Shown here in pieces: positions 27,301 through 42,300 of a stretch of DNA of 64,000 nucleotides; the first letter of the stretch is position 1, and each line of letters starts with the position of its first letter. The DNA is from Glandiceps talaboti (taxonomy: Eukaryota > Hemichordata > Enteropneusta > Spengelidae). The translations under genes were made by a program, and so were the position numbers. The DNA lies in the NCBI RefSeq assembly GCF_964340395.1, contig NC_135552.1, forward strand, positions 21,295,681-21,359,680. Reading direction: 5' to 3'. Under the pieces are notes generated by a model. That model was not told the DNA's origin and did no database searches. It saw nothing but the letters and a program-made list of their open reading frames with translations.

Positions 27301-30300
27301 GGAATTTTTTCTACCAAAATTAGTCACTATTTATTTCCGCACACAACAATTTCAGCAAAAAGATATTTTTTCACATTTTGGCTTCAGATAAATATTTTTT
27401 GTCAGATAAATATCTTTTGCCCACAGTGTACTTTTTATAGTAATGATGTGAATTTATAATGATGTGAATTTATGATGCACCTTTTCTCCTGAGAGCTCAA
27501 GCAAGGCACTTGCAATTATTACCCCTGGCATGGATCAGCATTAGCACAATTACAACCCTTTATACTTCAACTCCCTGGGGAGCATACAATCCATTGAAGC
27601 CCCTATAAGCGCATAGGATTAAAGCATTCACGTTGCAACTTCTGTCCTACCAGGGTCCAAATTATACAGCTGGGTTGACTGAGGCACAATCCTGGTTCAA
27701 TCTTGCCCAAGGACTTTAGCCATTCAGAAACAAATGACAATGGGGCTCAAACTAGTCTTGCTGCTATACCCCTCGGGCTACACTGCTCACTATGATGGTG
27801 ACCGCAGGTCACTAGTGAGGGGTGTTTGCCCTTGAGCTTGATGGCAACTTTCAGAAGAAAGGTCTAGCAGCTACACTAGGCTCAAACCTGCAACCTGCAG
27901 AGTCCAAGCCAGCCACTCTAACCATTCACCCATCATGACTCTATTGTGGGTATATATACTGATTTGAAATAAATCCACCTTCATTACCTATGGTTATTCA
28001 GAAATTACCAGTGAAAGTGATTCCCTTTTCACAATGATATATTTTGGTGCAATGACTGTTTAAGCTCAAACAGCTAATAAGTTTATAATCACAGCACTCA
28101 CATTCACAGTATAAAGTGTCCTACTTAGACAGATATCTGTGCTGACTACTAATAAAGTTTTGTATACACTGATAAAGAAAATAGAGATTTCAACACTTAC
28201 CCATCATTATCGATGTCTGTTACACACAGAGCACTGCCAAAGTAAGAACCAAGCTGCTCACCATATAAACGATCCCAGATTCGTACACCTGCATCATAAA
28301 TTCTAACCTGAAAATCAAAACATAATTATAATGAAATTAACATACATGTATTTCAGATCATAACAGAAGTAAAAACCATGTCATACATATCCATTTTTCA
28401 TATTAACATAATCATATTCATTTATTGGCAAATTCTTTAAAGAGAGAATATATACTAGTTAATAAACATCAATCATGTTTCTGAAAATAAAATAGCAGCA
28501 TAATGGGAACATTTATCAAATGATACAAATGATAACGCCTTTCAATAAATCAGCAATTCACACCTTCTCACAGAAAGAATTCACTTCTTTTTGGGTGTTA
28601 CCTACAATTTGATATCTAACTGATGTATGTCCCTTCATTCCATTTGATTTAAGTCATTCTAACCTTCCCTGAGGTCAAAGATCATTGTTATTTTTTTTCC
28701 ATCTTTTTTAAAATATATTTCATGAGTAATTCCAACCTCAACAATTGTAGCATTAGCTATTTTGGAATGTCTAAAGTTCACCAATTTTATTTTTTTCATT
28801 TCTCATCATAGAAACAAAGAAACAGAAGTAAACAAATTCTGTCACTGTACTAAGATTGTTACTGGGGACGAGGTTCCCAAACACGATGTTCTCAGAATAA
28901 ACCATGATATTACAGTATTTGTACACATCCCAATTAATCTGAGAAATTAATCTGGAATCTGAAACCTAATCTACAAGTTGCTTGTTAGTGTCAAGTATAT
29001 TGCGAAGACAAACTTAATAAAAAATATTTCTTTGCCAGGCTACACTAAGATTTAGTAGAGGTGAAAGAGCCAGGGACCCAGTTTTAAATATTTATCTCTG
29101 TGTGTTTCCCAGGACTATCAAAACTTACAAGGTCACCATCTTGTGAAATAAAGACATAAGATCAGAAAAGAGGTTGCTATGGGTGACTTCATCTGACAAA
29201 ATGTGATGACAGAGACATCAGTGTGTGACTTAAATACAACCTCTTTATATTCAGTTACCGTGGGATACCTTTAGCTCAGCTGTATCATCATTGCACCAAG
29301 TACATAGTACATTTGTATTCTTCAATTAATCTGATATGCGAAATAAATTTTTTTGTTCATGGATTTCCATCAAAATACTCAACACAAATAATACATTTTA
29401 GAGAATTTGATGACTGACTTCTAAAAATATCTTCTTGGTAGAAATTTTTGACTCAAATATTTAAATCAGATATCACATTCTACAAGATTTGATGCTTTAC
29501 TTAACATTTCCTTCACAGTATTTTGACGATTCAGACAAATTTTTACGAGAAATGTTATATGAATGTAATGGTATATGTATCTATCTTGCTCTCTTTCCTT
29601 ACATCATATGCATTGCACAGTTTAAGTTGAGATGACCGTTATCAAGTGTACATCTTGAATTCTCAATTTCAACTTGCTATTTTCTGAATAAATTGCATCT
29701 GTATTATGTATGTGAGATGAAAATAATACATGGTTTGTTTTGATAGAGCACGACAGCTGCATTGTGTGTTTATTTTTTTTATATTTCTAGATCAAAGCAC
29801 ACTGGTAGGTTTTCATATTCGATTGGCTACTTACAGATGTAAAAGTAGGGGAATGTGTTATTTTGAATGTAGAAAGTACACTATGACAGCTGTTAGCTAC
29901 GTGAGTCTACCAGCTGTTAACATTATGATTTGTAGGAATCTATACATGTAATAAGGCACAAGTACTGCCAATTTGGTTTTCACAAAGTTTTATATTGACC
30001 TCAAGTCCAGAGACATGCACAGTTACATGTAATGCATATAAGTGCTGCAACATGACCGTGTAAAGTTACAACGGTACTTAATTCTTCTAAGCTACCAAGT
30101 TTGCCTGTCACAGGCTGTACCTAGCTTTAGCAAAGCATAAGACAGACAAACTTGGTAGGCTGATAGAATTCAGTTTTAACATTACACAAGTGCAGCACTA
30201 CAGACTGTGTCTGCACAGGGTATTTATACAGCCAAATTGTACTATCTAAAGCTCTCTTGAGATAGGAACACTACGACAAGTCTCTGGGATATCTGGACCT

Positions 30301-33300
30301 CATTACATGTAGATGCACTCACAAACCAGGTTCTCAGAAGCAAGTGATTGCATTTTGAGAAGATGTGAGAGAACAATTTCATCAATGAACATATCGTGCA
30401 TGTAACTGTGTATCTGATGTTCCTTTTCTTCATCTACAGTATTTTTAAAAGCTTATTAACTTTCTTTTAATTCTAACTTTTGTCATAAATGTCATGTATC
30501 TATAATCCACTGCACAGTGCTCAGGTAGATACTGAGACTACACTAACCTGGTCTATCATTCTATTTTCCCTTTCTTTCCTTCAAGTTAAGGTATACGTGG
30601 ATTCCCATCTCAGTAATTTGAGCTTAAAATATACCATGTGCAATGAATTTCATAAAATCCATAATACATTGCTCAGGTTGAATTCTATCTAGGCTACAAT
30701 AATCTGGTCTGCCAATCTTTCTTTTTTCCCTTATTTTCTTTCAGTTAAGATTATGTTGTTTCACATCAAATTCATCTCAGTAAACCTTAGCTTAGATTCT
30801 AACTCTGGGTGTGATATGTGATTCTAACTCTGGGTGTGATAAGTGATTCTAACTCTGGATATGTCAATGTCACTTCTCCACCACATGACTCATCAAGCAG
30901 GTTACAATACTCGGCTACAATGACCTGGATCTACACCACTTTTGTCCATTTTTTTTTTCTACAAATTTAGATACATATGATGTTGTTTGTCATGTCATAA
31001 ATTCTTCAAGTTTCACTTCCCAATCTGAATCACCACATAGGTGACAGAATGATACCAGGCTAGGTCATCATGCAATTGTACAATAATCTGGTCTGCCAAT
31101 ATTTTGTTTCATCTGTATTTACTTCAAATTAATGATATATGAAGTACTGCATCAAGTACAATCCCACCCATTTGTTGGTATTAGCTACTGTCGTATTAAG
31201 TAGTAAAACTTTATCCTAGAAGAGGTCCAGATCATGAGAAATGTCAAATGTCATACGTTTCAGTGACAGTTGAAAGCTGCTAGTGGATTAGTATGATTAA
31301 CAGACTAACTTTAAAGTGATTAAAATTTACTTACCATTCCTTTTAAATCATTTCCCCTAGGAACACCCACTGCATAATCATCCTCGCTATCATGTGTGAA
31401 GTCTCCAACGGCAACGGCATAACCTGGAAGATAGAAAAAAAGTCTCAGTAGTAATGCAAACATTTTGTGATTTTGTGATCAACAATGTATACAGTGAAAG
31501 TGGCACTGTATTACACTGAGGCCCTATTTTTGAGTAATGTAAGTGTGTTACAACATGCATACACAATACAAGATGGCAATAGCATAACCCGGAAGGTCTT
31601 GGAACATCTCTGTAGTAACACATTAACATCTTGTGATTTTGTGATCAAACAACACGTAATACAGTGAAAACTGGCACAGACTGTAACTGCAGTCCAGTTT
31701 TAAGTTGATGTGAAATGGCCATACCTTATACTACAACTATTAATATTAGAAGCAAGCTGAGTCAATATCATGATAGAGTTGACAACATGTACAAAGAAGC
31801 TTTCTATCTGAGACTGTAACATGTTTTCTTAATTTTAGGTACCTACAAAATTATGTCATATATTATCATTTTTAAAACTGAATTTTTGATGTTACCTGTT
31901 ACTAGACATAATTCAACATATATGGGATTGGGCAAGGTATAGTAAAGAACCTTTAAATATGAAACACTTTAGGTAACCATCGAAAACCACAAAGTTACAA
32001 ACTCTGCCCCTTATATATTAACCATCATTGAAAAATCTAGGAGATGGGAAATCATTTTAGTTATATCACCAGGATCATTGATTGGTGAACTTACATTAAA
32101 AATAACTAAGAAGAACAAAAGGTTTAACAAGTGTAGCAAAAATTCATACATAAATCTGTTTTGAAAAATGACCCAAAAACCTTCTAGGTATACTGTATAA
32201 TGTATCAAGCAATGTGTCAAATATTGTACCAAAATTTGCGAGGCAATTGAATTTCTATTTTGTATGCATACACTGTAATTGTGCAGGATATGCTGCCCAA
32301 TCATATCATTTTTGTATTATGAATTAATGGGTATACAGACTACAATAACCAATAAATTAAATATTATAACTAATTACATGACCTTAACAATAAAAAAAGT
32401 TATGAAATTATACTTTAATTCCTAATATTTCATATTATAAAGTCATTACAATGACTACTGAAGCCGTTATCTACATTTCAATCAAAAAGTTGAGACAACC
32501 CAAATGGAAATTGTACCACTTAAAGCTGAAACAAACGATGCAGTCAGAGTGAAAGTGATGGCTTAGCGATATGGTCAGTACACATTGATGGCTGGGTATT
32601 TAAGACTGGCTTTCACTTTAATGACTTCATGACAGAAACAAACAAGTGTTTGATGAGCATTCTATTTCTGTGATGTGAATATAATAGTATCTTGTCTTGT
32701 CTTTCTACTTCTAAAGTACCTCTGTCATTTCATTTAATGACTGTGTTATACTTTTAAGTTTCACTTAATAGATTACATAAATTACATTATGTAAATTTGT
32801 TTTCAAAGCTTTCATGATTCACCATGAAATAATTTGTAAATATTAAGATAACAAGTTGTAACTCTGTACTAACAGAACCAGGAGGACATACATCTGTTTG
32901 TTTTGCTTTTGTTTATGGTATAGTAACCCCATTGCACATAGGCTAAGGCCTTTGAAATGCAATAAAAACTTTATTGTACTGTCAGTTTATAATCAAGGCA
33001 ACTCTGACTGCAATATGGAGTCGGGTATACTTTAAAGCATAATTTTACAAGATATTCATTCACTTAGTTTATATTTTTCTTTTTAAACAATGGTGACCTT
33101 TATACGTGTATGATTAGGTAGGTATAATATTGTAAATAAGTAAAAGTGTGACATAGTTACTTCAGAATAGTTGTTGTCACATACATACATACATACATAC
33201 ATACACAAGTCACAATATTAGTGTGAATATCTTGAAAAATATTAAGCATACTCATAAAACACTATGAGGTTTCATTAGTGGTAACGCGCAATCATGGTAC

Positions 33301-36300
33301 AGACACATGTATTGGAAGCAATGACCAATTCTAACTATTCCTAATCATGCTAATGACCGTCTACTTTGGCTGGCATGTGAAAAATGACAGCTATGGAAAG
33401 TATTGGTATTACATAAGAATATAAATACATATAAATATACATGAGGCAACTTGGTTTAGAAATGATTTAGTGCTCAGATGTGAGTTCAGTTCAGGATTCA
33501 GGACACTGCCCTAAATACCAAACTGAAGTATTGCAGTGTAGGAAATAAAGAACCATGTCTGATGTGCTCTATCAGTCTGGATAGAATGTTTGAAGTGTGG
33601 TATCCCTGACAACAGCAAATAGGTTAAGGATATTTCTCAATATTCATAAGTCCCCGTGTTATGAACAGGTATTACAGATAACATTCTACAAGTCCCTGTG
33701 TTATAAACAGGTATATATATAATCAATTGACTATATTCAGTCCACAAGTCACTGTCATGGAGTAAACTTGACAGCAGTCTCGTAGAGTGTATTCCTGAGA
33801 ACAGCAGTTTGCAGCTTGCTTTGATATCTCTGGCTATCTTATCTTGTCAGTCAACTTGTATGTCAGTCAGTCAGCTGTTGACATGTTGGCATTCACAAGC
33901 ATACATGTATTGATTGATTTACTGTAAACACCATGTAATGCTTTCTGTATTCATTCTGGATTTCTTGATGTACATAAGCAACAATGTTTTCATCTGTTGT
34001 TTTATGTACATATTTGTTGCAATAATATTTTCAGATGTTGTTTTTATGTACATATTTGTTGTAATAATATTTTCAGATGTTGTTTGATGTACATATTTGT
34101 TCCAACATTGTTCTCATTTCTGTGTTTTGATTTACACAATTATCTCAACATTGCTAGACTATGAGTATGACACTGCTGCTCATGATGGGCTGTAAGACAA
34201 ACTAGATCCTTACATGCATCTGGGAAGCAGAGATAGGAAATACCCCTTGCAATACAAATTGTAAAACTTGATGCGTCTCTGCCAAAATTATCCCAGAGAC
34301 TTTTGTTAACATTACTATCTCTGCCAAAATTATCAGAGACTTTTGTCACTATTACTATCTCAAGAAGCTTGGGGTAGTAACACCACTACGACAAGTCTCA
34401 TCAAATTTTACACACCAATGTGCATTTTCAAGGCTCTTTAGTCAATTTCAGAGGAACACTTTCACGTCTCCTAGATGTTTTTCTCTTTTTTTCATTTATT
34501 CCACAAATCAGGCATGTGTCACTTTTCTCAGGACCTGGGTCATAATTTCTGAAGTTGATCCTTATATAGGAAGGAGAAAACATGTGAAGACCAAAATGTG
34601 ATGTTGACTATGAAACTCATTGAAAGCTGCAAAATGTACATCATTTAAACTTAGCGTGATTTAATACACTAAATTGTCCATTTTTATAAAACATGTCTGA
34701 ATGAAATTCCATGGTAAAGAATTACTGTAAACCTGGGAATGTTTGCTAAAACTTATTTTCACTAATTTCGCTGGAGAAAATTGGTCTTTGAGAACTTGCT
34801 GAAGACTGTAAAACCGCAAAATTTTATAGTAGTGAAAAACTATCTAGGTTTACAGTACTGACATTTTTATAGTTGTCATCCATGATGTATGGATTGTGTA
34901 TATAATGATTCAAAGTAGAGTATACATGCTACTGACAAGATGCATGTAAATCTGATACCCAGTAATGGTATCTACAAGATACTCATCTAGGTTCAGATTC
35001 ACTTACAAGATCAATGGCAACACTGCACTTTTTTTATTTATTTACAGTAGCTGATTTATGGAAAGTCTATTATAACCAATGTCATGACCTTTCTGTCATT
35101 GTGTATTGCCAAGCAAATACTTCATGTTATGATCATAAAAGTCTTAGAAGCATCACATTGCCAAGACATGACAGGAATTTAGGTTTATTGATGAATAGGT
35201 GACATTCACCATGTCTACTTGTGCTATCGTAAGCTGTGTTAAAATTCAACATGCTAGTTGGAAATGTATGCAGTGACACTAAATACTTGATCTCTCAGAG
35301 CAATCTTTGTATTTGCCAGGAAAGAGAGGGGAGTTCACATTAAATTTTCATTTGTCAAGAAACATGCAGCTATCTGAACAACCTGATTTACTAGTACATG
35401 TAGATACTAATAGAGGAACATTTACATGATTTAAGCCCTAGAAGAAACTTAAAGGGAACAAAAGTGAAGCCAGTTTGGCCTAAAAAGCATTCCTCATGCT
35501 TACGAAGCGTAGAAGAATCATTTTCACCAAGCCTGCAGTAGGTCACATAGGTGACTTCTGAAATAGAGTTACAAAATTGGAAAATCTGGCATAGAAGAGA
35601 TCTACTGTAGACAAGGGCCAATGCATCATTGGTATGTAAATAATGATACAGGAGCTCTAAGTTGACTTCAAACTTGTTTGATGTGTGTACATTATAGCTC
35701 CTAGCATTGTTTATTTATGCATGATGCCTCACCCCAGTAGTTACTCAACTATTCAACAACACATCAAATCTACTTCAAAGTTTAAATACATACAACTTAA
35801 TGTCTGCAAAAGGTGCTCTTTTTTAAAAAAAAATCTATTTCAATCTATGTTCTATTATTAATGAGTAGTTTTCCTTAGTAGTATAGATAGATTAATTCAG
35901 TTTATACTTGTTCTTTGTTTCATTTTATTGTGCCTTTAATAATCCCCCCATATATTTTGTGTACTAAATAAATAAAAAAATTAATATCATCCTTGTAACA
36001 AACACAGAGCTCTTCTGAGCAAGATTGGTGGTTTTTGTCATTCTTGTTCAGAGAAGTTGCATATGCTGTAACATGGGTGGTGAAAAGTGGTTTCAATGGC
36101 TTCTAAGCATAAGAAATGCAGCAAAGGTGACATCAGCCTCATTTTTACTCACCTTAGAACTCCAAATGAGAATCAAGTTGAGTCTGTTAAGAGAAATTCT
36201 TTTTTGTTTCACATGAAAAATACTACAAACTCTGTTTTTATATGGATTGATAGATTGTATCCACTGTTATGGTAGATGTAGATGTATACCCTGACAATAA

Positions 36301-39300
36301 AATCATTCTAAAAGATACAAGTAACATTGACATTGACTTTCAATTTTCACTTTCCAGTACTACATTTCTTTACCTGCATAACTGTTGTCGTCTTCTTCTG
36401 GACCTTCTGGGTTAAAACGTGACTCAGTGTACAGAAGACCTTCTGCATAAATCTGACCTGTAAAATAATGGGTTCAAAATTTCAATCAAGTCTGCTCTCA
36501 CATTATTAGGCTCACACTAGTTAACTTCAAATGTAAGGTCAAATGTGATACAATGCAAGGTGATACAGATCGATTGTCACTTCTGTATCACACAGTGATG
36601 TGATGTGATGTGATGTATTGTATTGTATGGTATTGTATTGTATAATTGTAATTTGTAGTGTATTGTAGTGTAGTGTAGTGTAGTGCATTGTATTGTACTG
36701 TGCTGTGCTGTCCTGGCCTGTCCTGTGTTGTGCTGTGCTGTCTTGTGTTGTGCTGTGCTGTGCAGTGCATCATGCTGCACTGTACTGTACTGTACTACTG
36801 TACTGTACTGGTCAATGTATAATCATCTGTGACAATTCATACACAGAGATAGATATAAATTTATGACTGTTCAATGTACATACAAGTTATAACCTGATCA
36901 TTTGTATACATGTACATGTTATACATGTATAAATGTTGTCAACGTAGCATTTTCTTTTGTGAATACTATGAATGCATAGAATATTTCAAAATATTCCAAC
37001 CATTTCAATTATTTCTATATTTCCTTTACAGGTATTCTAGACTGAGACCTTAGTCATTGTTTGAGTTTAAAATTACTGTCCCGGATCATTGTATAAGTGT
37101 AGGTACATTGTACCTATTGGTAATTAATATTGGCCGCAAAAAATGATAAAAATTCTTTCAGTCTACAGGTGTTCTAACTATCATGAAATATGGTGTAAAA
37201 GAAACAAAGAAAAACCTTTACATATCAAGTTTGAAAAGAAGATACAGGTACCATACCTTGCCAGTAGTAGCTACCAGGTGCTCCAATAAGTAGAAAGGAT
37301 TTATCCTGAAATGAGATACACAAAGGTTTGAGATGAAAATCTCCCTAAGATGATTGTAAATAGTGAAAAACAATTATTATGTACCAGAAGAATCAATACG
37401 AAATATATAAATAATGTATGAATAAAATTGTGATTAAAGTAAAATTAATGTAAATGTAATGCCAAGTTATGCTAAATGTTTTAGTGTATTTCGGGTTGAC
37501 TCTGGGTGTGTTTTCAGGTGCACCACAGGCACTCTTAATTACTCAGATTCAAGTACATTGTACCTACATTGCAAAAGCTTAGTAGCCTGGAATCCATGCA
37601 GATTTTAAGTTTTAGTTTCTCCTCAAAACTTAAAAATCTCCATCTGCATGGATTCCAGGCTAAAAACTTGGTGACCAACCTCTCCTGTACAAGACCTACA
37701 ACGTGTCTAGAAATGATAGAGACACTTTGGTCCAATGCCAGCATTTCCACAACATTTTCATCAACAAAATTTAGAAGTTAGAACTCCTGTACATCTTTGA
37801 TTTACTTGCAAGTTCACGTTTAATAAAACAGAAAAGTAGTGTAAAACATGGCCTGGTACATGTATCCATGCGAATGAGGGTTTTGAATTTCCCCCATCAT
37901 GAGATGGGGAAATCAAAATTTGAAATCCCCATTCGCCTGGATTCTAGACTATGTAAAACATGTTCATGAAAACCACGCTAGAAGTCTGTAGTTGTAGTTA
38001 AATTTCAAAATGTAATATTTACATAGTAATACAATCTAAGACTGCTTTTTAAAGAGCATTGCAGCTTAACAATGTTTCCACAATACAGTACATGTATTTA
38101 AAGTTGGCGACTAGGTTCACTCTACCATTAAATGGTTTGTTTTCATAACACTGGTGTGCAAGACAGACTTCTTTATTCCTGGTAATGGCGATACTTAGTA
38201 ATACAGCATGCTTGACAGGCAATGGGTTCAGCAACATGTACTGGTATTTAGAAACTTGGAATGGGTGTTAGGTTCAATTTTAAAGGGAGTGTCACTCTAT
38301 TTCCTTAAGTTGTATACTAAACTCACATTACACTAGGACAGTAATAAATGTCAAAACTTGCATCATTAAAATGTTAAGCAGAAACTTGGAGATTCAATTT
38401 AAACACATCGTTAACTTCACAAAATAAAGTCTTTCAGAAATTCCCATCTACAGACTCTGAGTCTGACATTCACATTGAGTTACCAGTAAACCATTTTCTG
38501 TTTTTTCTCCATGTACCTGTTTTCATTAATGTATATGTTGTAATTCTGTATGTCTCTGGAGAATTTTATCACTTTATAAATTCCAAATTTTATTATAATA
38601 CCTCTGTTCATGTACATTTTTATATAACATAAGTGCATATGACCTTGCAAATTTCATTTGTCAGGTGATTGCCTTAAACATGTTAAACTCTTGCTGAAGA
38701 GTTCTCACATTAACCTTAAAGGAAATGAAATGCCTTGCCATGTTTTCGACATAAAATCCAGGCTTGATCTGTGTTAGATTTAGCGTTAGATACTAAGATA
38801 GAGTGCTAGTCTGGCTTTTTTCCTCTCACTGCATACATGTATTTTGTATTGCCTATATGTACATACATAAATCTACATTTAATGTGTTCCCACTAACACA
38901 CTGTAAAACAAATTTAACTGCCTACTGCAGGTAGTGCAAAGTAGGGAGAAGACAAATGTGCAAACACTATCAATTTCCACAACACCAGCCATCCATGAAT
39001 TAACACCTAAAGGGTATTGATTTCCAGTGTAAAAAACAAAGGTATCACTTTCTGTCAACAGTCAACAGCTACTGGATTTATCAGGACACCTTACAAGTCT
39101 CATATGTTTCAATGTTTGCATTCTTTGTGTAATCTGGTCTTGATTTGTCTTCAGTCTATTTAGATGTATTATGTATATGGTAATGTAATGTGATGTAATA
39201 TCATGTACATTTCTGGTGTGATGTAAGTTCATGTAATGTGTACTTGAAATCTGGTATGGTACTCTCTTGTCAATTAGCATCAAAGGTTACACTGTGTAGT

Positions 39301-42300
39301 AGTGTTGTTGCTGGTGCCTCCTTTTTGGTACAAACATACTGATCTTATCACTCAGTATGGAAAATAAGTTGTACACCAAAGGGAAATGCATAAAAAAAAG
39401 ATCAAAGATCAGACAAAAAGCAGACAGTTTAAAATGCTGCAGGCCTGGAGCTGGAGGCTACACTTCTTTTATCTGATATACCAGTACTTACTAACACATG
39501 CACGTCTTGTCTTTAGTAGTATTATATGGGTGGCTGGCACCCGGGGTGAGAGGGAGGTTTCCTGCCAAGCATACACATACTGTACACCCGACAAACATTA
39601 GGGAACTTCACTTATAATATCTCAATAGACACAATTGTTGATTGCAAAAACTTGTGTAGGTTTGATCATTGTATCAGACAACATGTAGCTTGGAAAAATG
39701 TCCGTTAAAAGACACTTCAGATTTAATGAGAGGAAGAGGGGGCTTTTTCCATCAGAAGTGCACTGCATTGGTAGCAAGCTAGACAACAACTAGCCTGTCA
39801 GTTCACTGGATCTGTGACTCTCTGCTACACTTGTTTTATGTGAATACATCACCACAAGTGTAGTAAAATCACTTATCATGTAGACAGACAAGTAACATTA
39901 TGCATATTGCAAAAACGTGTAACATACATGTACATGCAGTTATGTCTACTAATGGTAGATTAGCTTGTCATCTGGTAGAATGTGTGTCTTTGCTGTACAA
40001 TTCATTCATGATTTGGAAATCCAATAGAAAATTATGAATGAATGTAGTGAAGTCATAGATTCAACCAGTAAACAGGCTTATAGTGATGATTAACTAAGGA
40101 AAAGTACAGAGGGTGTGTAAAAATTGTTCCTACCATGTTTAACTTGGTAAATCTGTTTGGAAACAAATACCATTGAATTGAATTGAGTCTCAATAAACGT
40201 ACATTGATGGATTCACTTACTTTTGTTATGTCTGCACTCATGCCAGCTTGGCAGGAACCCAGGGCATACCAACCCCATTCAGCTGTATAAAGAGAATACA
40301 AATAGGTTAATACTGCTCCAGTGACAACATGAATCCAATCTCCTACTTGACACTAACTCAGTTCAGGCCAATAATCTTTGCTTTTAGCTCTGTGGGTGTT
40401 AGATGAGCATGAAGGAGGACAGGAAGCTGATTGATTTTTCTTCTCTTTTTATCTTTTTTTTTTTTTTTTTTTTTTTTTTGGGGGGGGGGGGGTGATTTTC
40501 TATAATACTTGATACTTCTATACATGTACATGTACCATTGTAACATCTTTCCTTGATAGCAAACAACATTCAACATAGTCCTGCTTGTAAGTTGTAGATG
40601 GCGTTAGTAGGCCCACTCAATTATAACACTGTCCAGAATCAAGTCCAAACTTTATCTGCAAGCAGGACTAATTTCAACCATATCTACACCAAACAGGCTA
40701 AAAATCATATTAAAAACATACATGTATTGTGAAAGCCAAAGGTGAAAATAATATATCAATTTTCAAATTTCAAATTATTTCTGTCTGTCTCCCTGTTCTG
40801 ATGATAATCTCACCAGAATAACTTCAGCATCTCAGACAATCTGAAAATAATTATACCTGAGCCATAATGCATGGATTGCTGTCAGGAAACATGATTTGAT
40901 AGTCATTTTGGTATGCTTGAATGATTGATTGTCATAATAGAAATCATAAAACAAACGATCACAAAGTAATATAAGAGAAATTTATAAATCTCTGAAAATT
41001 GACCTTAATCATCTCAGAGCAATTGAAACGAGAAACATAACGATAGGAAAGTAATCTAAAACAAATGTATGTGAAAATTGACCCCAATCTCCTTGGAGCA
41101 ACTGAAACAATATTACATGTAGATATCCTAGCACTGTATTTAGATAGGTTGCTGGGAAATCAAGTCATATTTGACCAGCTTAGATAGTGATTTGCCGTAA
41201 GCTATAAGGTAACCTCTGTTATATACACTATACCAAAATCATCAATCTCTCATCACAGTATATCATTATAGGTAATTTCTTACAATCTTAGGTTAAAAGG
41301 TCACAATAATGACTACAATAAATCATCTAGATCTCAAGCTAAAGTTTAAGTAATATCAATTGCAAATTAGATATTGAAAATTTCTATAACACACTGATCT
41401 GATTTTCCCCTAGGCCATTTGATAAGTGAAAAATGTAGGTCAAAACTCTATAATTACCTCAATCAATGTAACTTAATTAACAAAACAATATGTTAGCTTG
41501 TTACAGAAACCACCCTCACTTATATCATTATGGGGGGGGGGGGGGGGTTTAGAGCTAGCACTGTACATGTTACATGGACACAGAATTATGCATAATTCAA
41601 AACCAGTAATTAAAAGTATCAGTATAACAATTCATATATTAATAGCTGTTGGGTTAATTAAGATTTTTATTTTAGTATGTTTCATTTCTTATTTTGATGA
41701 AAATACAATGTAATAATATAGATTCTCATAAACAAAACAAAAAACAAATTCATGAAAATATTAAAATGCAAAAATAGCCAACAAATGTGAAAGAACAGTT
41801 ATATTATAATCAATATATATATTACTGTATTTAACTCATAAGCACAAGATCTAACAGTGTCAAATTATTGGCTGTATGTATAAGTACATGTAATGTGATC
41901 TTCAATTTTGTGTTGTATATTTGCAAGTCAACTGTCTTGTATGTATTTTATGTGTCTATAATTGGGAAATTTGATAGTTGTGATTATAAACCATAATTTC
42001 TTTTCCCATATGTTGAAGATATTTAACTTCAATTGAGATAGTGATTTCTTTGTATATACTCCTCCATAATTACTACCTGGTAAATTTAATAATTCTTTGC
42101 ATACTTTCTATATATCTTTTCTTTTGTTTTGTGATTACTTCCATGAAACATCCTCTATTCATATTTCATGGTACTGTAAGTACCAAAATTTCAAATTGGA
42201 ATATTATTGATCATGCTAAAACATTCTGAGATTGGGAATTTTCAAAAATCTTGACCACTGTTCTCAGAGTCTCAGTGGATAAAATGAGATTAAAAGACAT

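Larger units (their letters stand above)
25827..28200. other. Integrin intron 9
   Basis: No gene seen. It holds dispersed repeat A copy 4 and the longer of two SINE copies. Confidence 0.7.
28308..31334. other. Integrin intron 8
   Basis: No gene seen. A degenerate four-unit array (about 30519-31145) with an embedded 25 bp repeat lies next to exon 8. Confidence 0.7.
31424..36373. other. Integrin intron 7
   Basis: A 5 kb intron, no gene seen. I searched it for an alternative version of exon 7 (phase 1 on both sides, ending in an SYxGY-type word) and did not recognise one. It holds a (CATA)n run at 33179-33204 and three small tandem repeats near 33.6-34.4 kb. Confidence 0.65.
37306..40220. other. 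Integrin intron 5
   Basis: No gene seen. Two hairpin elements of the TAGYCTRG family sit about 190 bp apart near its 5' end. Confidence 0.7.

Noticed and set aside
36577-36780. Open frames rich in His, Thr and Gln
   Set aside because: Translation of the pentanucleotide array; no start context and no homology.
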